Positions 49,586-62,168 are shown, numbered from the stretch's first letter. The stretch is 64,000 bases of DNA from Heloderma charlesbogerti (GCA_026122225.1 JANEZZ010001514.1:1-64000); one strand, 5' to 3'. Notes: generated from the sequence alone by a model not told the origin. A program made the numbers and translations.

Positions 49586-50363
49586 AAAAAAAAAAAAACC
49601 AATTATTTTGCCTTGCTGTTCCTCACTCTGAGATTTCTATGGCCACTAGCCATTTTAGCTTATCTTTAGCTTTTCAGCCAAAGAAGTCAGACACTGATGT
49701 TAACTTTGCATATGGAACTTTGTCAAACAAACAAATAAACAAAACATATTTGTCATGACAGATGACTTCCATATGTGCTTGGCTGTGGAATGTCATCTTC
49801 CCTTGGTGTGTGCAAATTTGTTGGAGGGGAGACAACTGCAGAAGAGGGGATCAGCTAATGGATGGTATCAGTTTCTCTTTGCTGACTAAGATAGCAGTCG
49901 GAATCTGGACATGTGGAGGAGGGTGAGATGTGAGTAGAATTCAGTACTGGGAGAAAGGAAATGGGGACGTGAAACCAAGAGCCTTAGATGTTATTATTCA
50001 TTAAGAAAATAGCTTTTATGCACCTTATAAATATAGCTCAAATTAATTAAGGGGGTCAGAATTTCCCAGTAATAGATGGCTGTTGGATCAACCCAGAATG
50101 TTTAAAAAACCTGAATTTGTCAACTTGACACTTAAAAGTATCACCTAAAACTGCATTATGAAGATAGCAGCTGTAGCTTTTTTATTTTAAAAAGGGCCCC
50201 TTGCTATTGAATTTCAAGAGCAAGAGTTGCATTTGAGCTGAAATTTGAATTTCATTTCTGGCAATGTGCCAGACTTCCAATTTCTGTGGATTCCCCCCAT
50301 CCCCTGCTGCATTTATTACAGTTTATTATTTATTCTCCACTATTTCTGTTGTTATCATTTTTC
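49586..50363. other. No gene or repeat recognised (right arm)
   Basis: Mirror of 9801-10578. Confidence 0.4.
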
Positions 50364-50536
50364 AGATGGGGGCTTGCATGCAGAAGGTCCCAGGTTTGAT
50401 CCCTGGCGCCTCCAGACAGGGCTGGGAAGGAGCCCTGCTGGACACCCTGGACAGCCGCTGCTCCAGCCGATGCCTGCAGTACTGGGCTGGATGGACCAAG
50501 GGGGCTCCGACTCAGGATAAGGCGGCTTCCGATGCT
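50364..50536 (+). mobile_element. tRNA-derived SINE, 5'-truncated
   Basis: Contains a B-box-like GGTTTGATCCCTGG at 50392-50405 preceded by GCTTGCATGCAGAAGGTCCC. This is the arrangement of the 3' half of a tRNA-derived polymerase III promoter. The A-box half is absent: sequence before 50364 is unrelated. The body runs GGGCTGGGAAGGAGCCCTGC, CTGGATGGACCAAGGGG, and CTCAGGATAAGGCGGCTTCC, which resembles a common reptile SINE (ACTCAGTATAAGGCAGCTTCC, from memory). Not a tRNA gene. Confidence 0.72.
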
Positions 50537-51059
50537 GCTCTTTGCCCACTGCATATGGGTTGATGGTGGCTGCAGGCGCAATCATTGCTGAGACAGGGAA
50601 ACAGAGGCCATCATCACCTGACAGGCAGATGGGAGAGGCAAACCAAGGAAGCCACTGGACCGATGAGAGACAAACGGTACACCACTTGATACGCCATGAT
50701 GAGAACAACTGGTTGGGAACAGCTTTGACCTTTGCACTGAAGACAAGTTGCTGAGACCAACTCTGACACAGGCAGGCCAAAGGCTATGATTTTAGAGGGC
50801 CAGGTAAACCCTCCTTGGCTCCACCTGGCAGCTGCCGAGTCATTAGCAGCAGTACCCGCTTCTGGCCAGCAGCCCCTGGTGATGCCAGTGTACCAATGGC
50901 AGTTCACATGTATTCATCATTAGAAATGGGAACAAGCCAATTGTATGTGGCTGTAGAATGAGACCACTGACCTGCTTTTCACATTATCAGCTGGGAGCAT
51001 CACCATCTCAATGTATTACAGTGTGGCAGATCATTCATATGTTCCTTCCCTCCTCAGTT

Positions 51060-51124
51060 ATTCAGTCAGTCAGTCAGTCAGTCAGTCAGTCAGTCAGTCA
51101 TTCAGTCATTTATTTATTTATTAG
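51060..51124 (+). repeat. AGTC/ATTT microsatellite (right arm)
   Basis: Nine AGTC units followed by ATTTATTTATTTATT; one unit more than the mirror tract at 9044-9104. Confidence 0.95.
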
Positions 51125-51197
51125 CCACCTATCTGGCCGGCTACCCAGCCACTCTAGATGGCATGCAATACAAATAACAACATAAAATACAAATAAA

Positions 51198-51626
51198 AGC
51201 CTATGTAAATATTTACGTAGGATAAAATGGCGGGGGGGGGGGAAACAACGCAAATAGCACCCACTACGCTATTTGTGGTTCCCTTTTTTTTTTTTGCCGT
51301 AATTGCCTACGTAAATAGTTACGTAGGATAAAACAGCAAAAATTAGGGAACGCAAATGGCGGCCGTCATAGCCGCCACCATTTGCATACGCCGTTTTTTT
51401 TCCCCTTGGCTTGCTGTGGCAGCCGGTCGAAAGACCAGCCACTGCCGCTACCACCGCCGCCGAAGCCGCCGCCGTCCAGAACATCCGCCCCAGGTAAGCT
51501 TCATCCTGGGGGGAATCCGCAGGGGGGCAGAGGGGTGGCAGGCTGTTCCGCCATGGATTTTGGGGAGCCGAATGTCAGTGCATTCGGCCTCACTGAAATC
51601 CGTGGCGGAATTCTCTGACATCCCTA
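51198..51626 (-). mobile_element. hAT-like element copy b, truncated (right arm)
   Basis: Mirror of 8542-8970. Confidence 0.85.
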
Positions 51627-51849
51627 TCCACCACCAGGATCAGGCTGTTTCAGTCTGCTCCACGTTAAAGCTGTCTCTGGGCTGTGCAAGTCTTGCTATG
51701 TTGCAGAGAAGCACACTGGGCTCCAAGAGCAACAAGGCATTGTGCATTGGGGGAGAAATACTAGGGAAGTAGTGGGTCTTCTTATGTGGGAAATCAATGT
51801 GAATTAAACTGAATCCTACGCAGAAGGGAAACATAAAGTTGGGGTAACA

Positions 51850-52489
51850 ATGCATGAAGGCGCATGCACCGCAACGGAGAGAACAGCTCTGATAGCGCCC
51901 CAAAATAGTCTTCAGACACATGTAGGAAGGAAGCCAGACTATGAAGCACATGGTCCTCGAGGTCTATACACTAATGCCCAGAGCATGGGAAACAAACAGA
52001 ACGAACTTGGACTCTTAATACAGGAGGGAAATTATGACCTGATAGGTATAACTGAGACTTGGTGGGATGACTCTCATGGCTGGAATACAGCAATGGAAGG
52101 ATATAACTTGTTCAAAAAGAACAGGAGGAACAGAAAGGGAGGTGGGGTTGCACTGTATGTGAAAAATACATATCTCTGCACAGAAATACAGGAGGAGGAG
52201 CTTGGTAGCCCCATCGAGAGCATCTGGATCAAAATAAATGGAACAAAGGAATAAAAGGAACCTGATGGTCGGAGTCTACTACAGGCCACCCAATCAAGGA
52301 GAAGACAAGGATGAAACTTTTGAAAAGCAAATAGCTAATATTTTAAGGAAGCATGATGTAGTAGTAATGGGGGACTTCAATTTCCCCGATATTTCATGGG
52401 AGACAAGTAGCAGTTACAGGAACTCTGGGGGAAAGCGACCATGTTGTACTTCAGTTCTTGGTTCTAAGGGAAGCAAAAGCCGAGTGTAG
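51850..52489 (+). pseudogene. CR1 ORF2 endonuclease domain, frameshifted
   Basis: First frame 51850-52254: YTNAQSMGNKQNELGLL, YDLIGITETWWDDSH, then GGGVALYVKN. Second frame 52238-52489: VGVYYRPPNQGEDKDETFEK, then VVVMGDFNFPDISWE. These match the DNA-nicking endonuclease used for target-primed reverse transcription. The two frames overlap at 52238-52254, marking a frameshift. After ISWETSSS (about 52405) the rest of the domain is deleted and the frame shifts again into LGESDHVVLQFLVLREAKAE, which continues in 52458-54518. The C-terminal catalytic residues of the domain are therefore lost. Confidence 0.92.
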
Positions 52490-54518
52490 TCAAACACGTA
52501 CCCTGGATTTTAGGAAAGCTGATTTCAATAAACTCATAACAATTATCAGAAAGGTCCTATGGCAAGCGACGCTAACAAGAAAAGGAGTCCAAGATGGGTG
52601 GGAGCTTTTAAAAAAGGAAATTCTCAAGGCACAATTACAAACCATTCCAACAAGAAGAAAAGGTGGAAGACAACAGAAGAAGCCAATGTGGCTTCACAAA
52701 ACGCTTAGAGATGACCTGAAAACAAAAAAGGACACATATAGGCAGTGGAAAGAAGACCAGGTAACAAAGGAAGAGTACAGGCAGGTAGCACAGAATTGCA
52801 GGGATGGTGTCAGGAAGGCTAAAGCTGAGAATGAGCTGAGGTTAGCGTGGGATGCTAAGAGCAACAAAAAGGCTTTCTTTAGCTACGTGCAAAGTAAAAG
52901 ACAGAGGAAAGAAATGGTGGTTCAGCTATTAAATAAGGATGGCAAAACGATAACAGATGACAAAGAAAAGGCAGAGGTGCTCAATTCCTACTTTGGCTCA
53001 GTCTTCTCCCAAAAGAGGGTCTATGGCAAAGGTACTTCACCCCCTGGCAAAGGTGAAGTACAGGCTGAAGGGGCAGGATTGCAGCTTGAGATCGACAGGC
53101 ATATGGTCAAGGAACACTTAATTACTTTGAATGAGTTCAAATCTCCAGGGCCAGATGAACTGCATCCTTCTAGGGTAATAAAGGAACTGCCAGAAGAACT
53201 CTCACAACCACTGTCTATTCTCTTTGAGAAATCATGTAGGACGGGGGAAGTGCCAGATGACTGGAGGAGGGCTAATGTTGTTCCCATCTTCAAAAAGGGT
53301 AAAAAGGAGGAACCTGGGAACTACAGACCAGTCAGTCTCACATCAATCCCTGAGAAAATTCTGGAGCAGATGATAAAGCAATCCATCTGGAAGCACCTTG
53401 AAAACAATGCAGTGATTACTCGAAGCCCACATGGATTTGTCAAGAACAAGTCCTGCCAAACGAATCTGATCTCATTTTTTGATCAAGTAACCTCCCTTGT
53501 GGACCATGGGAATGCTGTAGACATCATATACCTCGACTTCAGCAAAGCTTTCGACAAAGTGCCCCATGATCTCCTGATGAGCAAACTAGCTCAAAGTGGG
53601 CTAGATGAAACAACGATCCGGTGGATCCACAGTTGGCTATAGAATCAGACTCAAAGAGTGCTTATCAATGGGACATTCTCAAACTGGGGAGAGGTAACGA
53701 GTGGGGTACCGCAGGGCTCAGTCCTGGGCCCAGTGCTCTTCAACATTTTTATGTATGACTTGGAGGAGGAGGTGCAGGGAATGCTGATCAGATTTGCAGA
53801 TGACACAAAATTGGGCAGGATAGCTAATACTTTGGAAGGCAGAAACAAAATTCAAAGTGATCTGGCTAGACTGGAGCGCTGGGCAGAAAACAACAGAATG
53901 ACATTTAATAGGGATCAATGCCAAGTTCTGCACCTAGGAAAAAGAAACCAAAGGCACAGTTACAAGATGGGGGATACATGGCTCAACAACACGACAAGTG
54001 GGAAGGATCTTGGAATTGTTGTTGATCACAAGCTGAATATGAGCCAACAATGTGATGGGGCTGCAGAAAAGGCAAATGCTATTTTGGGCTGCATTCATAG
54101 AAGCATAACTTCCAAATCCCAGGAAGTTGTAGTTCCCCTCTACTCAGCACTGGTTAGGCCTCATCTGGAGTACTGTGTCCAGTTCTGGGCACCGCACTTT
54201 AAGAAGGATGCAGACAAACTGGAGAGGGTTCAGAGGAGGGCAACAAAGATGATCAGGGGACTGGAAACAAAGCCCTATGAAGAGAGACTGAAAGAACTGG
54301 GCATGTTTAGCCTTGAGAAGAGAAGACTGAGGGGAAATAGGATAGCGCTCTTCAAGTACTTGAAAGGCTGTCACAGAGAGGAAGGCCAGGATCTCTTCTC
54401 AGTCATCCCAGAGTGCAGGACACGGAGTCATGGGCTCAAGTTACAGGAAGCCAGATTCCGGCTGAACATCAGGAAAAATTTCCTGACTGTCAGAGCAATA
54501 CGACAATGGAACCCATGA
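52458..54518 (+). pseudogene. CR1 ORF2 reverse transcriptase, one stop codon
   Basis: Nearly intact RT of 394 plus 286 codons. Motifs: SPGPDELHPSRVIKEL (about 53145), FKKGKKEEPGNYRPVSL (53290-53340), motif A IIYLDFSKAFDKVPHDLL (residues 356-373 of the first part), GVPQGSVLGPVLFN (residues 16-29 of the second part), the catalytic box FADD (residues 46-49) intact, [39 protein letters not shown], and a natural end RQWNP-stop. A single TAG at 53640-53642 interrupts it after HSWL; the related copy at 44001-45427 has CAG (Gln) there, so one C-to-T change explains it. No other break was seen in the RT. Confidence 0.96.
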
Positions 54519-54677
54519 CCTAGGGAGGTGGTGGGCTCTCCCACACTGGAGGCGTTCAAGGTGAGGCTGGACAGCCATCTGTCAGGGATGCTCTGACCTG
54601 GATTACTGCATTGAGCAGGGGGTTGGACTCGATGGCCTTGTAGGCCCCTTCCAACCCTACTATTCTATGATTCTATA

Positions 54678-56200
54678 AGAGATTTGAAATAGTGAATAAT
54701 CTCTTCTTTTTGCAAATCAGGAGCTTTTCTCTGACTGAGAGCCTGACCACATCACACCCCCTGGTTTGGCCTGAAAAACAAAAGGCTGACTCCATGGAAT
54801 GCTGTGGCAAGAGGGAATGGTGGTAGCTTAGGAGATGCTGAACTGTGGGGATGCTGCAAGCCCTCTCAGCAGTAGTCTGCCCTGCTGGAATGCAAGGATG
54901 AGGCTCACGTTTCAGAGTTGTTGCTTTTACTCTGAATGTCCTCCTTCTCCACCCCTTTATACTGAATGCAAAGTTATGATAAAAATCTGACACAGAGCTG
55001 AGAGCCAAGAGGTCACATTGGGCTTGGGCAGGGAGGGGGCTCGTCCCGATGGCCACAGGGGGCACGTTGCCAGAGGACAGGTCCCAGGCATGGAAAGGAG
55101 GGGGCTTCTCTGGGCTTCTTTGAAAATGCCAGAAGGGTGGGGACTGCAAGGCGCATGCATGGAAAAAACGCAGTCTGGACTCTGGAAGGGCTTTGCTTGT
55201 GATGCATGTGAATAGTGCAGGATGATGAATTCTTTCCAGTGCATCAAGGAATAAAGGACTGCCTGCACACCACCTGACATTTGGCCAGCTTTGCGTTTTC
55301 TCTGCTCTAGGGCTAAAATGAATACACAGCCTGCATTTTTCTCAATAGCCTTTACCGGTGCCATTTTTATTTATGTATTTCTATATTTTAGATTCAGTGA
55401 CTGGCAGCTGTGGGACAGGTCCAGCTGCAGAGGGGTGCCCCTACTTGCCTCCCATTTCCAGTTGACAACCTGGGGACTGTCTTCATGAGCGATTGAGTGC
55501 AAAGTTAGAGCAGTTTGAGTTCCTTCGCCACAGAGGACATCGTCACCCATCCACTGCCAACCAGCTGCTTCCGTCTTGAAAAGCCACATTTTCTGAAACT
55601 CCTTTTACTCTGACTTTTTTTTTACTGAAAGCGACTCCCTGGTAGTTTTACCACTGTGTGCCATGCCCCCCCACACACACATTAAATCTTGGGCACGGCT
55701 CTGTGACATGGCAGTGATGTGGTCAAGGGGGTGGGATGCCCCACTCCCTCTTGCTTCCCCAGTGGAAGTAACTTTTCCCATTGAGAAAATCCCCAGGAGC
55801 GCAGCAGCGACCCTTCACATTACCGCAGTAGTGGGGACACTCATTCATCTGTGCATGTTTACTCGGAAGTAATAAATAAATCTCATTCCCCTGCATTGAA
55901 AGGGTTAAAGGCTAACTTTAGTAACTCAACCTAAAGCGCTCTTTCACTTCTCCGTTGCTCTCTTAAATCACTATTGCAATGTTGTGCTTCTTTGATGTTT
56001 TGTGGTTTCTCTGATGTAAAGTCATTTCTCCATTGTTATGTAAAGTCCCTTCTCCACTTTATCGCTTTATCACAGTAAGGTTCTTTTGGTTTATGGGAGC
56101 TTCTCATTGCAAGCAGGGAGAAGGAGAAAGGGAGAAAGGGGGTATTGGAAGCAATAACTCTGGGGCAAAGTGCTGGAATGGGGCAAAATGGGGCTAAGCT
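54678..56200. other. No gene; one short repeat fragment (right arm)
   Basis: Mirror of 3968-5490. Squamate-type repeat fragment near 55852-55874. Confidence 0.4.
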
Positions 56201-56833
56201 TAGGGATGGCAGAGAATTCCTCCATGGATCTCGAAATCTGTGGCAGAACGGCCTGCCCCCCCGCCCCCCCGTGGATCCCCCCCGGGATGAGACTTACCTG
56301 GGGTGGATCTTCCGGGCGGCGGCAGTGGCTGCGGTGGCTGGTCTTCCAACTGGCTGCCGCTGCCATTTGCAGTCTTGTCGGGGTTTTTTTTTTTTACAAG
56401 ACGTGATAGGCTACGTAAAGACTTACGTAGCCTATCACGTCTGCCTTAAAAAAAAAAAAGCGTACGCAAATGGCGGTGGCTACGTAAATGTTTACGTAGT
56501 CAGCCGTGATGGCTGAGTTAAAAACAAAACAAAACTCACGCGTATGCAAATGGCGGCGCCCATGGGCGCTGCCCTTTGCGTACATGTGGGGTTTTTTTTT
56601 TAACTTATCTGTGATAGGCTACGTAAACATTTATGTAGCCTATCACGGCTGACTGCAGGGACGCAAACGGCAGCGGCTACGGCTGCCACCATTTGCAGAC
56701 CCGGCCGGCCAGGATTCGTGGAGGGAGGGACGGGGCGCCTCCCCCCCGCCAGAATTTCGGGGGGAGGGATGGAGCGCCTCCCCCCCCCACGAATCAAATT
56801 TTGTAAAAGGTAAGTGACTTTCGTACATCCTTA
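56201..56833 (-). mobile_element. hAT-like element copy a (right arm)
   Basis: Mirror of 3335-3967. Confidence 0.8.
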
Positions 56834-59800
56834 CTCATCACCCCGACTTCTTCTCAAGAGAGTGCAAAGAATAATTAATCGTTCAGGAAGCTCAGGAGGG
56901 AGAAGCAGGGAAAGAAGTGTCCAAATCTGACAAGATCTGAATTGGGATCTAAATTGTGCAAGGCCCATCGCTAATTTGAAGACAGCCCCCTCTCTTCCTC
57001 ACCCAAAGAAATCTGGCTTGGTTCTTCTATCCCATCATGTAAATTCCAGGGAACTGAAAACTGGACAGCCGCCACCAGCTTCTGATCTTGCCACGTAGCC
57101 AATAATCCAAAGCACTTCATAGTTTCCATATGCAATTAGCTTAGAGCAGCTCAGTAAATATTTCATACTTTATGGCAAAAGGCTGTTTAATTTTTTATTA
57201 TTTTAAACTTGCTCATGAATGTTTTACCGAGATGATATCTTCTCTTAGGTGATGAGTGGAACGGGAATCAGCACAGGAAGATTTCAGGTCTGATGCTCGG
57301 ACAGAAGGCATCCAATACCTGTGGTGCCTGCTAATTTATCCCGCTAATGAGGATAACTGGCAAGGGTGTTGTACAAAGCAAGTTTACCAGATATGTCACT
57401 GGGCGGAATAGATGGCCCCCTGCACTGCTACAATCCCTATTTAGTACAGTAGTAATTACGTTGCCTCCCATATAATGGTCTGGAGTCGCTGGGTGAAAAA
57501 CAAAACAGAGCTACTTTGCCTGTTGGTTGTCAGTTCCAATCCAGCTTGTATTGTTCATTAGTACAGGTTATTACCATATGGTAGTCGTGTGGTCATCTGT
57601 GAGCAATAAGGTCAGGTCAGCACAACACCTGCCTATCCTGTGCTACTCTGGTTTAAGTGGGGAAAATGACTCCCGGGATGATGTGGTACATGAGAGCCTC
57701 TGTGTCTGGCTAATACAATGCTCAACAGGGGAACAGTCAGAGTTGATCCACATGTTTAGAAAGAACACGTGGTACAGCCCTCTTGGGACTATGATACTTC
57801 AGGTCAAGGAATATCATGTTTGCATGGTCCACCATGCTCAAAAACCTCCTTGCCCCATGACTGCAGAACTGTAATACATCACGAAGAAGTCTAGGCTTTA
57901 TTGTTGTTGTTGTTGCCTGAATATGAACCATGGGGTTTTTAGCCCAATCCTATGAGCTTTCGTACAACCTTGGTAGCCATGCTGGTCTCACAGGACAAGA
58001 AAAAATAGATTAAGGGAAGTGATCATTGAGTCCGCTAATGAATGAAAGCAAGGGGGGATGCCCTTGCAATGATGTGGGCCACAGTGAGTTACCTCATGGG
58101 GTCAAAAAGCCAAGAACCCAGCCCTGGAGGTGATCCAATGGCTTTCTTCAGCAGTGTGGTGCTGGGGCTTCCATCTTACCAGTGAGGGGCCCTGTGCCTT
58201 CCCATCAAGGCAGCGGCTTTCAGGCTTTCCACTTCTAGGGGAATCTCTCCACCTCACCTTGTCTATTGAGGAGCCCCTGCCACCTGCCACAGACACCTGC
58301 CTTGGAATTGCAGCCAAGCATTGGAGGAGAAGATGGTCAGCTCTCATTAAGGGCCCATTCATGTCTCACTGAGGAACCCCTATAAGTGTCTGAACAACCC
58401 CAAGGTTTCTGTATATATTAAAAGTATTTCTAGACCTCTATTCAACCTTTATTCTTGGCAGTTCACAGCTTGAAAACAAACAATAAACTAGGGATGGGGA
58501 ACCCCCCCCCCTCCAAAAACTGTCCTAGGCTCTAGACCCGCTCTGAAGCCTCATCCCATTAGGGAAAAGTGAGGGAAGCCATCTTCATCAGGACCCTGGA
58601 ACACCTTGAGGCAGCAGTGCCAAAAGGAGCAGCCAGCCCCCCAGTCAGTTCAGCAGTGGTGAAGGGGGGGAGTTGTAAGCCCCACAAAATCTCCCCATCC
58701 CCACTGCTCAGCCGATTGGGAAGCAGCTGATGACGGAGGGAAAGCGGGGACTGCCCCTGAAGGAGCAGTCCCTCCCTTGGCACTGCTGAGCTGTGTGTGG
58801 GTGAATGGGGCGTGTGTATGCTTTGGCCCTGCCCACTTGGAACCAGCCCACTGCCGGCATGCCCCCCCCCCCCGCAAAAAAACTATTTCCCCCAAGGGAA
58901 TGCAACCCCCAAGGGGAAAAAGGTTCCCAACTTCTGCAATAAACTCATACAATAATAGACCAATAGCGGAACACAGCAGCGAGCAAAGAGCCAAACGGAG
59001 TTCGCAAAGGCTCATTGAGGCAAAAAGGGTTTCACTTGCCTTCAGAAAACTGAGTGGGAGGAGGTTATACCAACGTCCTTTGTTAAAGACCCCCACCGCA
59101 TTGGGACTGCTACAGAACAGGGCCTGTTCCATGTGAAGGCTGATCCAGCCTTCCTCATAAGATGGAATTCAGAGATGCTATTAGAAGCCAGTGTGAGGGG
59201 CTGGTGTGGGATGAGACGTTTCCTGAGATAATCAGGTTCCCTGGATCACAGGCTGAAAACGACTGCTTTAGGGCATCTCTACACCAGCCTAAAATCCCGC
59301 CTTTAAAGGGGGCCTTTCTGCTTCCGTTTTAAATGCAGGATCACAACGGGCTCCCTTTGCACGCGCTCCCTTTCCCCCTCCCCTTCCCCCTCCTTCTCCC
59401 CCTTATTTGAGTCTTCCATATGTTTCATTGGTCTCGCTCCTCTTCTTCCCTTTTTCACAGAGGGAACTCGAGCGGAACGCAATGGGGTAATGTGATAGCT
59501 CAGTATCTCCGATCTATTTAGAAATGGAATAAAGAGCATTTAGTACAGGAGATGCCCTGGAGGGTCACGGCAGGGTCGCGGCATCATGGAAACAGCCCAC
59601 AAACCTCCGTGAAGGAGCCATTTGAATTGCAGGATAAAAGCTCCGTGTGAAGGAGCCCTTAGAGGGCAGGAGAAGGAAGTGTCATGGCACAGTGCTGCAG
59701 GGAAGAGAAAATCTGCACCTGGTGAAATGTCCTCTTCCCAGTCCTCCTTTGCACGCGGACACCCCACCCCCGCCCTCACCACAGCATCTCATCTCCTTGT

Positions 59801-60090
59801 GACTGCTTGTCCTCATGGCAGCTTCCCGATATGGAACCGCCAGCAATAGAGCCCCAGTCAAAACCTGGCTAGATCACACTGTTCTGTTCTCATCACTGAG
59901 CATGAAGCCCGTGAGCCCTTCAGAACGCGGAAAGGTCGTTTTGTGCCAGCAGCTGCGACCCGAGAGAGAGAGCAGGACCAGCAGGAGAGAAAAAGGCATA
60001 AACAGCTGGGACAGAAAGTATCCGCTCACTCCATTATGGCAGGATTTATCTCAGTGATATCGCAGGGAGCGTTGCCTGGCAACAAAGTCT
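56834..60090. other. No recognisable gene or repeat (right arm)
   Basis: Mirror of 77-3334. ORFs up to 160 codons (58650-59132) have no recognisable domain. Confidence 0.5.
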
Positions 60091-60103
60091 TACCCAACAA
60101 TTG

Positions 60104-60944
60104 CACCACCTATGCCCCACCCCACCCACAGAAACGTTGCCTTTTCAGGCACCGCCATGAAGGAATCTCACACAGACTTTGTTCTCCTCACAAGCAGGCT
60201 GTTTCATCTCTCAAGCTCGGCATCCTCCCTTTCTCACAGAAAGCCCTTCACCGAAGACCTCACTGATGCGTCCAGCTGGCGCTGCAATTCTGTGATGCTA
60301 CGACAGCCCCGTCTAGTTGCCTCAGAACAGAGCACAGTCAGTTCGGGGGCTGGGCCTGGGACCGAACCCACCTGCCCCATTCCAACCCTCCACACATTGA
60401 CCTGACCTGGCTCTTCTGCACAGAACCGGCATGCGCACAAGTAGTCTGCAGGTAGCCTCTCTCCATGGGATTGGAGGACCCTGAGTTCTGCATGTACAAC
60501 TTCTACGTGCACAGAGTCCGTGTGGAACAGCCAGACTGACCTATGGAGGCTGGGCTAGCAGGAGAGCCCTGCCCCTCCGCGTGAATTGACCATATCCTGT
60601 TTAAGTCAACCGAACTTGGCTAATATAAAATGTTACAGCATGGGAATCAACTCGCCTTTAACTCCTTAGGATATCTCCGGAACGAAGGAAGGCTATTCTA
60701 ATTTCAGAAAATCATTTCTATAATGTTTTCTGGGAAAGGCTGCAATAGAAACTCCCGTATGCGAGAGAGAGAGAGAGAGAGAGAGAGATGCACCCTCAAA
60801 ACTGCCATATTTTGGTGCCACAAAATTAAACTAGCAACAACTGACCTCTTGGCCCATCCAAACCTTCTGTGAGACTACCATTCCATGGTAAAAACATTTC
60901 CAAAACTGTGTTTCATGCTAGTCCATAAAGTCACATTTACATAT
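60104..60944. other. Unique sequence outside the palindrome, no gene recognised
   Basis: First sequence not duplicated in the left arm. Contains a (GA)n tract at 60762-60788. ORFs up to 107 codons, none recognised. Confidence 0.5.
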
Positions 60945-61332
60945 GTTGCTGTCAGGGTGGAAACTGAGCCCAGAGAGCCCCAGAGCAGTTCTGATTCTGA
61001 GTAGGAACAGCAATCCGTGGGAGAGGAGCTCGCTCATCTCTCACAAGCACAGCAGCTGGCAGATATTCCTCCCGCCAGCATTCCTGGGATAGAGAGTGAC
61101 CCTGGCAGTGAGAGAGCGCTGGAGGGGAGCTTGCTGGACACTCGGCGCAGACACAGGGAGCGACGACAGATGGAGGGCGCCAAAAGGAGGCGTTCTGCTC
61201 ATTTGGCGCTCAAACAACGGTTGCATCCCAAGGACTCAAGGGAAATAGGGAGGATCTCTCCATAGCCCATAAGTTCAGAGTCTTCCCCCTTCAAACGGGG
61301 ACCAACTGCCTTACCTGGAGCTTAGGCTACTC

Positions 61333-62168
61333 TAGGGATGTACGAAAGTCACCTTTTCACAGAATTGATTTGTGGTGGGGGGGAGGTGCTCCGTCCCTCC
61401 CCCTGGAATCCTTGACGGGGGGGAGGCAATCCAGTCCTCCCCCCCAGAATCCCGCCTGGCTGGCTGCGCTCTGCAGCAGCTCCGCTGAGCAGCCGGCCAG
61501 GGCTGTCCGCAGCCAGACTTCTGGCCACGGACGGGCTGCTGTGGACGCAAATGGCGGCCTCCGTAGCGGCTGCCATTTGCATCCAGCCAGGCTGTCGTGA
61601 TAGGCTCTGTAAGTATTTACGTAGCCTATCATGGCTGGGCAAAAAAAACACAAAACAGTGTACGCAAATGGCGGCGGCTACGGCGGCCCCCATTTGCATT
61701 CCCTATTTTTCACCATTTTAGCCTATGTAAATATTTTCGTAGGCTATTACGGCAAAAAAAGGGGAACGCAAATAGCGTAGTGGGCGCTATTTGCGTTCCT
61801 TTTTTTTTTGCCATAATAGCTTATGTAAATATTTACGTAGGCTAAAATGGCGAAAAATAGGGAACGCAAATGGCGGCCACCGTAGCTGCTGTCATTTGTG
61901 TACGCCTTTTTTTTTTTGCTTGGCTTGCCGTGATAGGCTATGTAAATACTTAGGTAGCCTATGACAGCAAAGACCAGGATGCAAATGGCGGCCACAGCAG
62001 CCGGTCGAAAGACCAGCCATCGGAGCCACCGGAGCCGCCGCTGGAGCCGCCGCCATCCAGAACATCCACCCCAGGTAAGCTTCGTCCCGGGGGGAATCCA
62101 TGGGGGGGGCAGGCAGTTCTGCCACAGATTTTCACTGAAATCCGTGACGGAATTCTCCACCATCCCAA
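61333..62168 (+). mobile_element. hAT-like hairpin-ladder element, copy j, inside the LTR
   Basis: 836 bases, A-type end TAGGGATGTACGAAAGTCAC to B-type end CATCCCAA. The 8-bp target duplication is ggctactc / gtctactc (one mismatch). Rungs at 61543-61585, 61593-61635, 61661-61700, 61711-61753, 61765-61797, 61810-61852, 61862-61902 and 61928-61970. The A-side GGTAAGTGACT is shortened to GGTGACT here, the only copy that lost this motif by deletion. The B side keeps CCAGGTAAGC at 62071-62080. Confidence 0.92.

Larger units (their letters stand above)
51768..54677 (+). mobile_element. CR1 LINE, near full-length ORF2, inactivated
   Basis: Most complete retrotransposon of the window, about 2.9 kb. 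It carries the endonuclease, the reverse transcriptase and the CR1 3' terminus (GCATTGAGCAGGGGGTTGG, CCTTCCAACCC, then ATTCTATGATTCTAT at 54660-54674). No poly-A tail and no target duplication were seen, as expected for CR1. The 5' limit is approximate: a coding-like stretch AEGKHKVGVTMHEGA extends upstream of the first ATG at 51850. Damage is light, so it was probably a fairly young copy. Confidence 0.95.
30101..60103 (-). repeat. Right arm of a ~30-kb giant inverted repeat
   Basis: Reverse complement of 61-30063. This arm continues into unique sequence (60104-64000), whereas the left arm ends at the window edge. Near the centre this arm keeps the family-typical CTTTTCGCG of the hAT element end, while the left arm has a changed version (CGCGATAAG). 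The right arm is therefore probably the accurate copy. Confidence 0.98.

Noticed and set aside
50364..50536. tRNA gene because of the B-box-like sequence
   Set aside because: No A box and no cloverleaf; the downstream body is a SINE.
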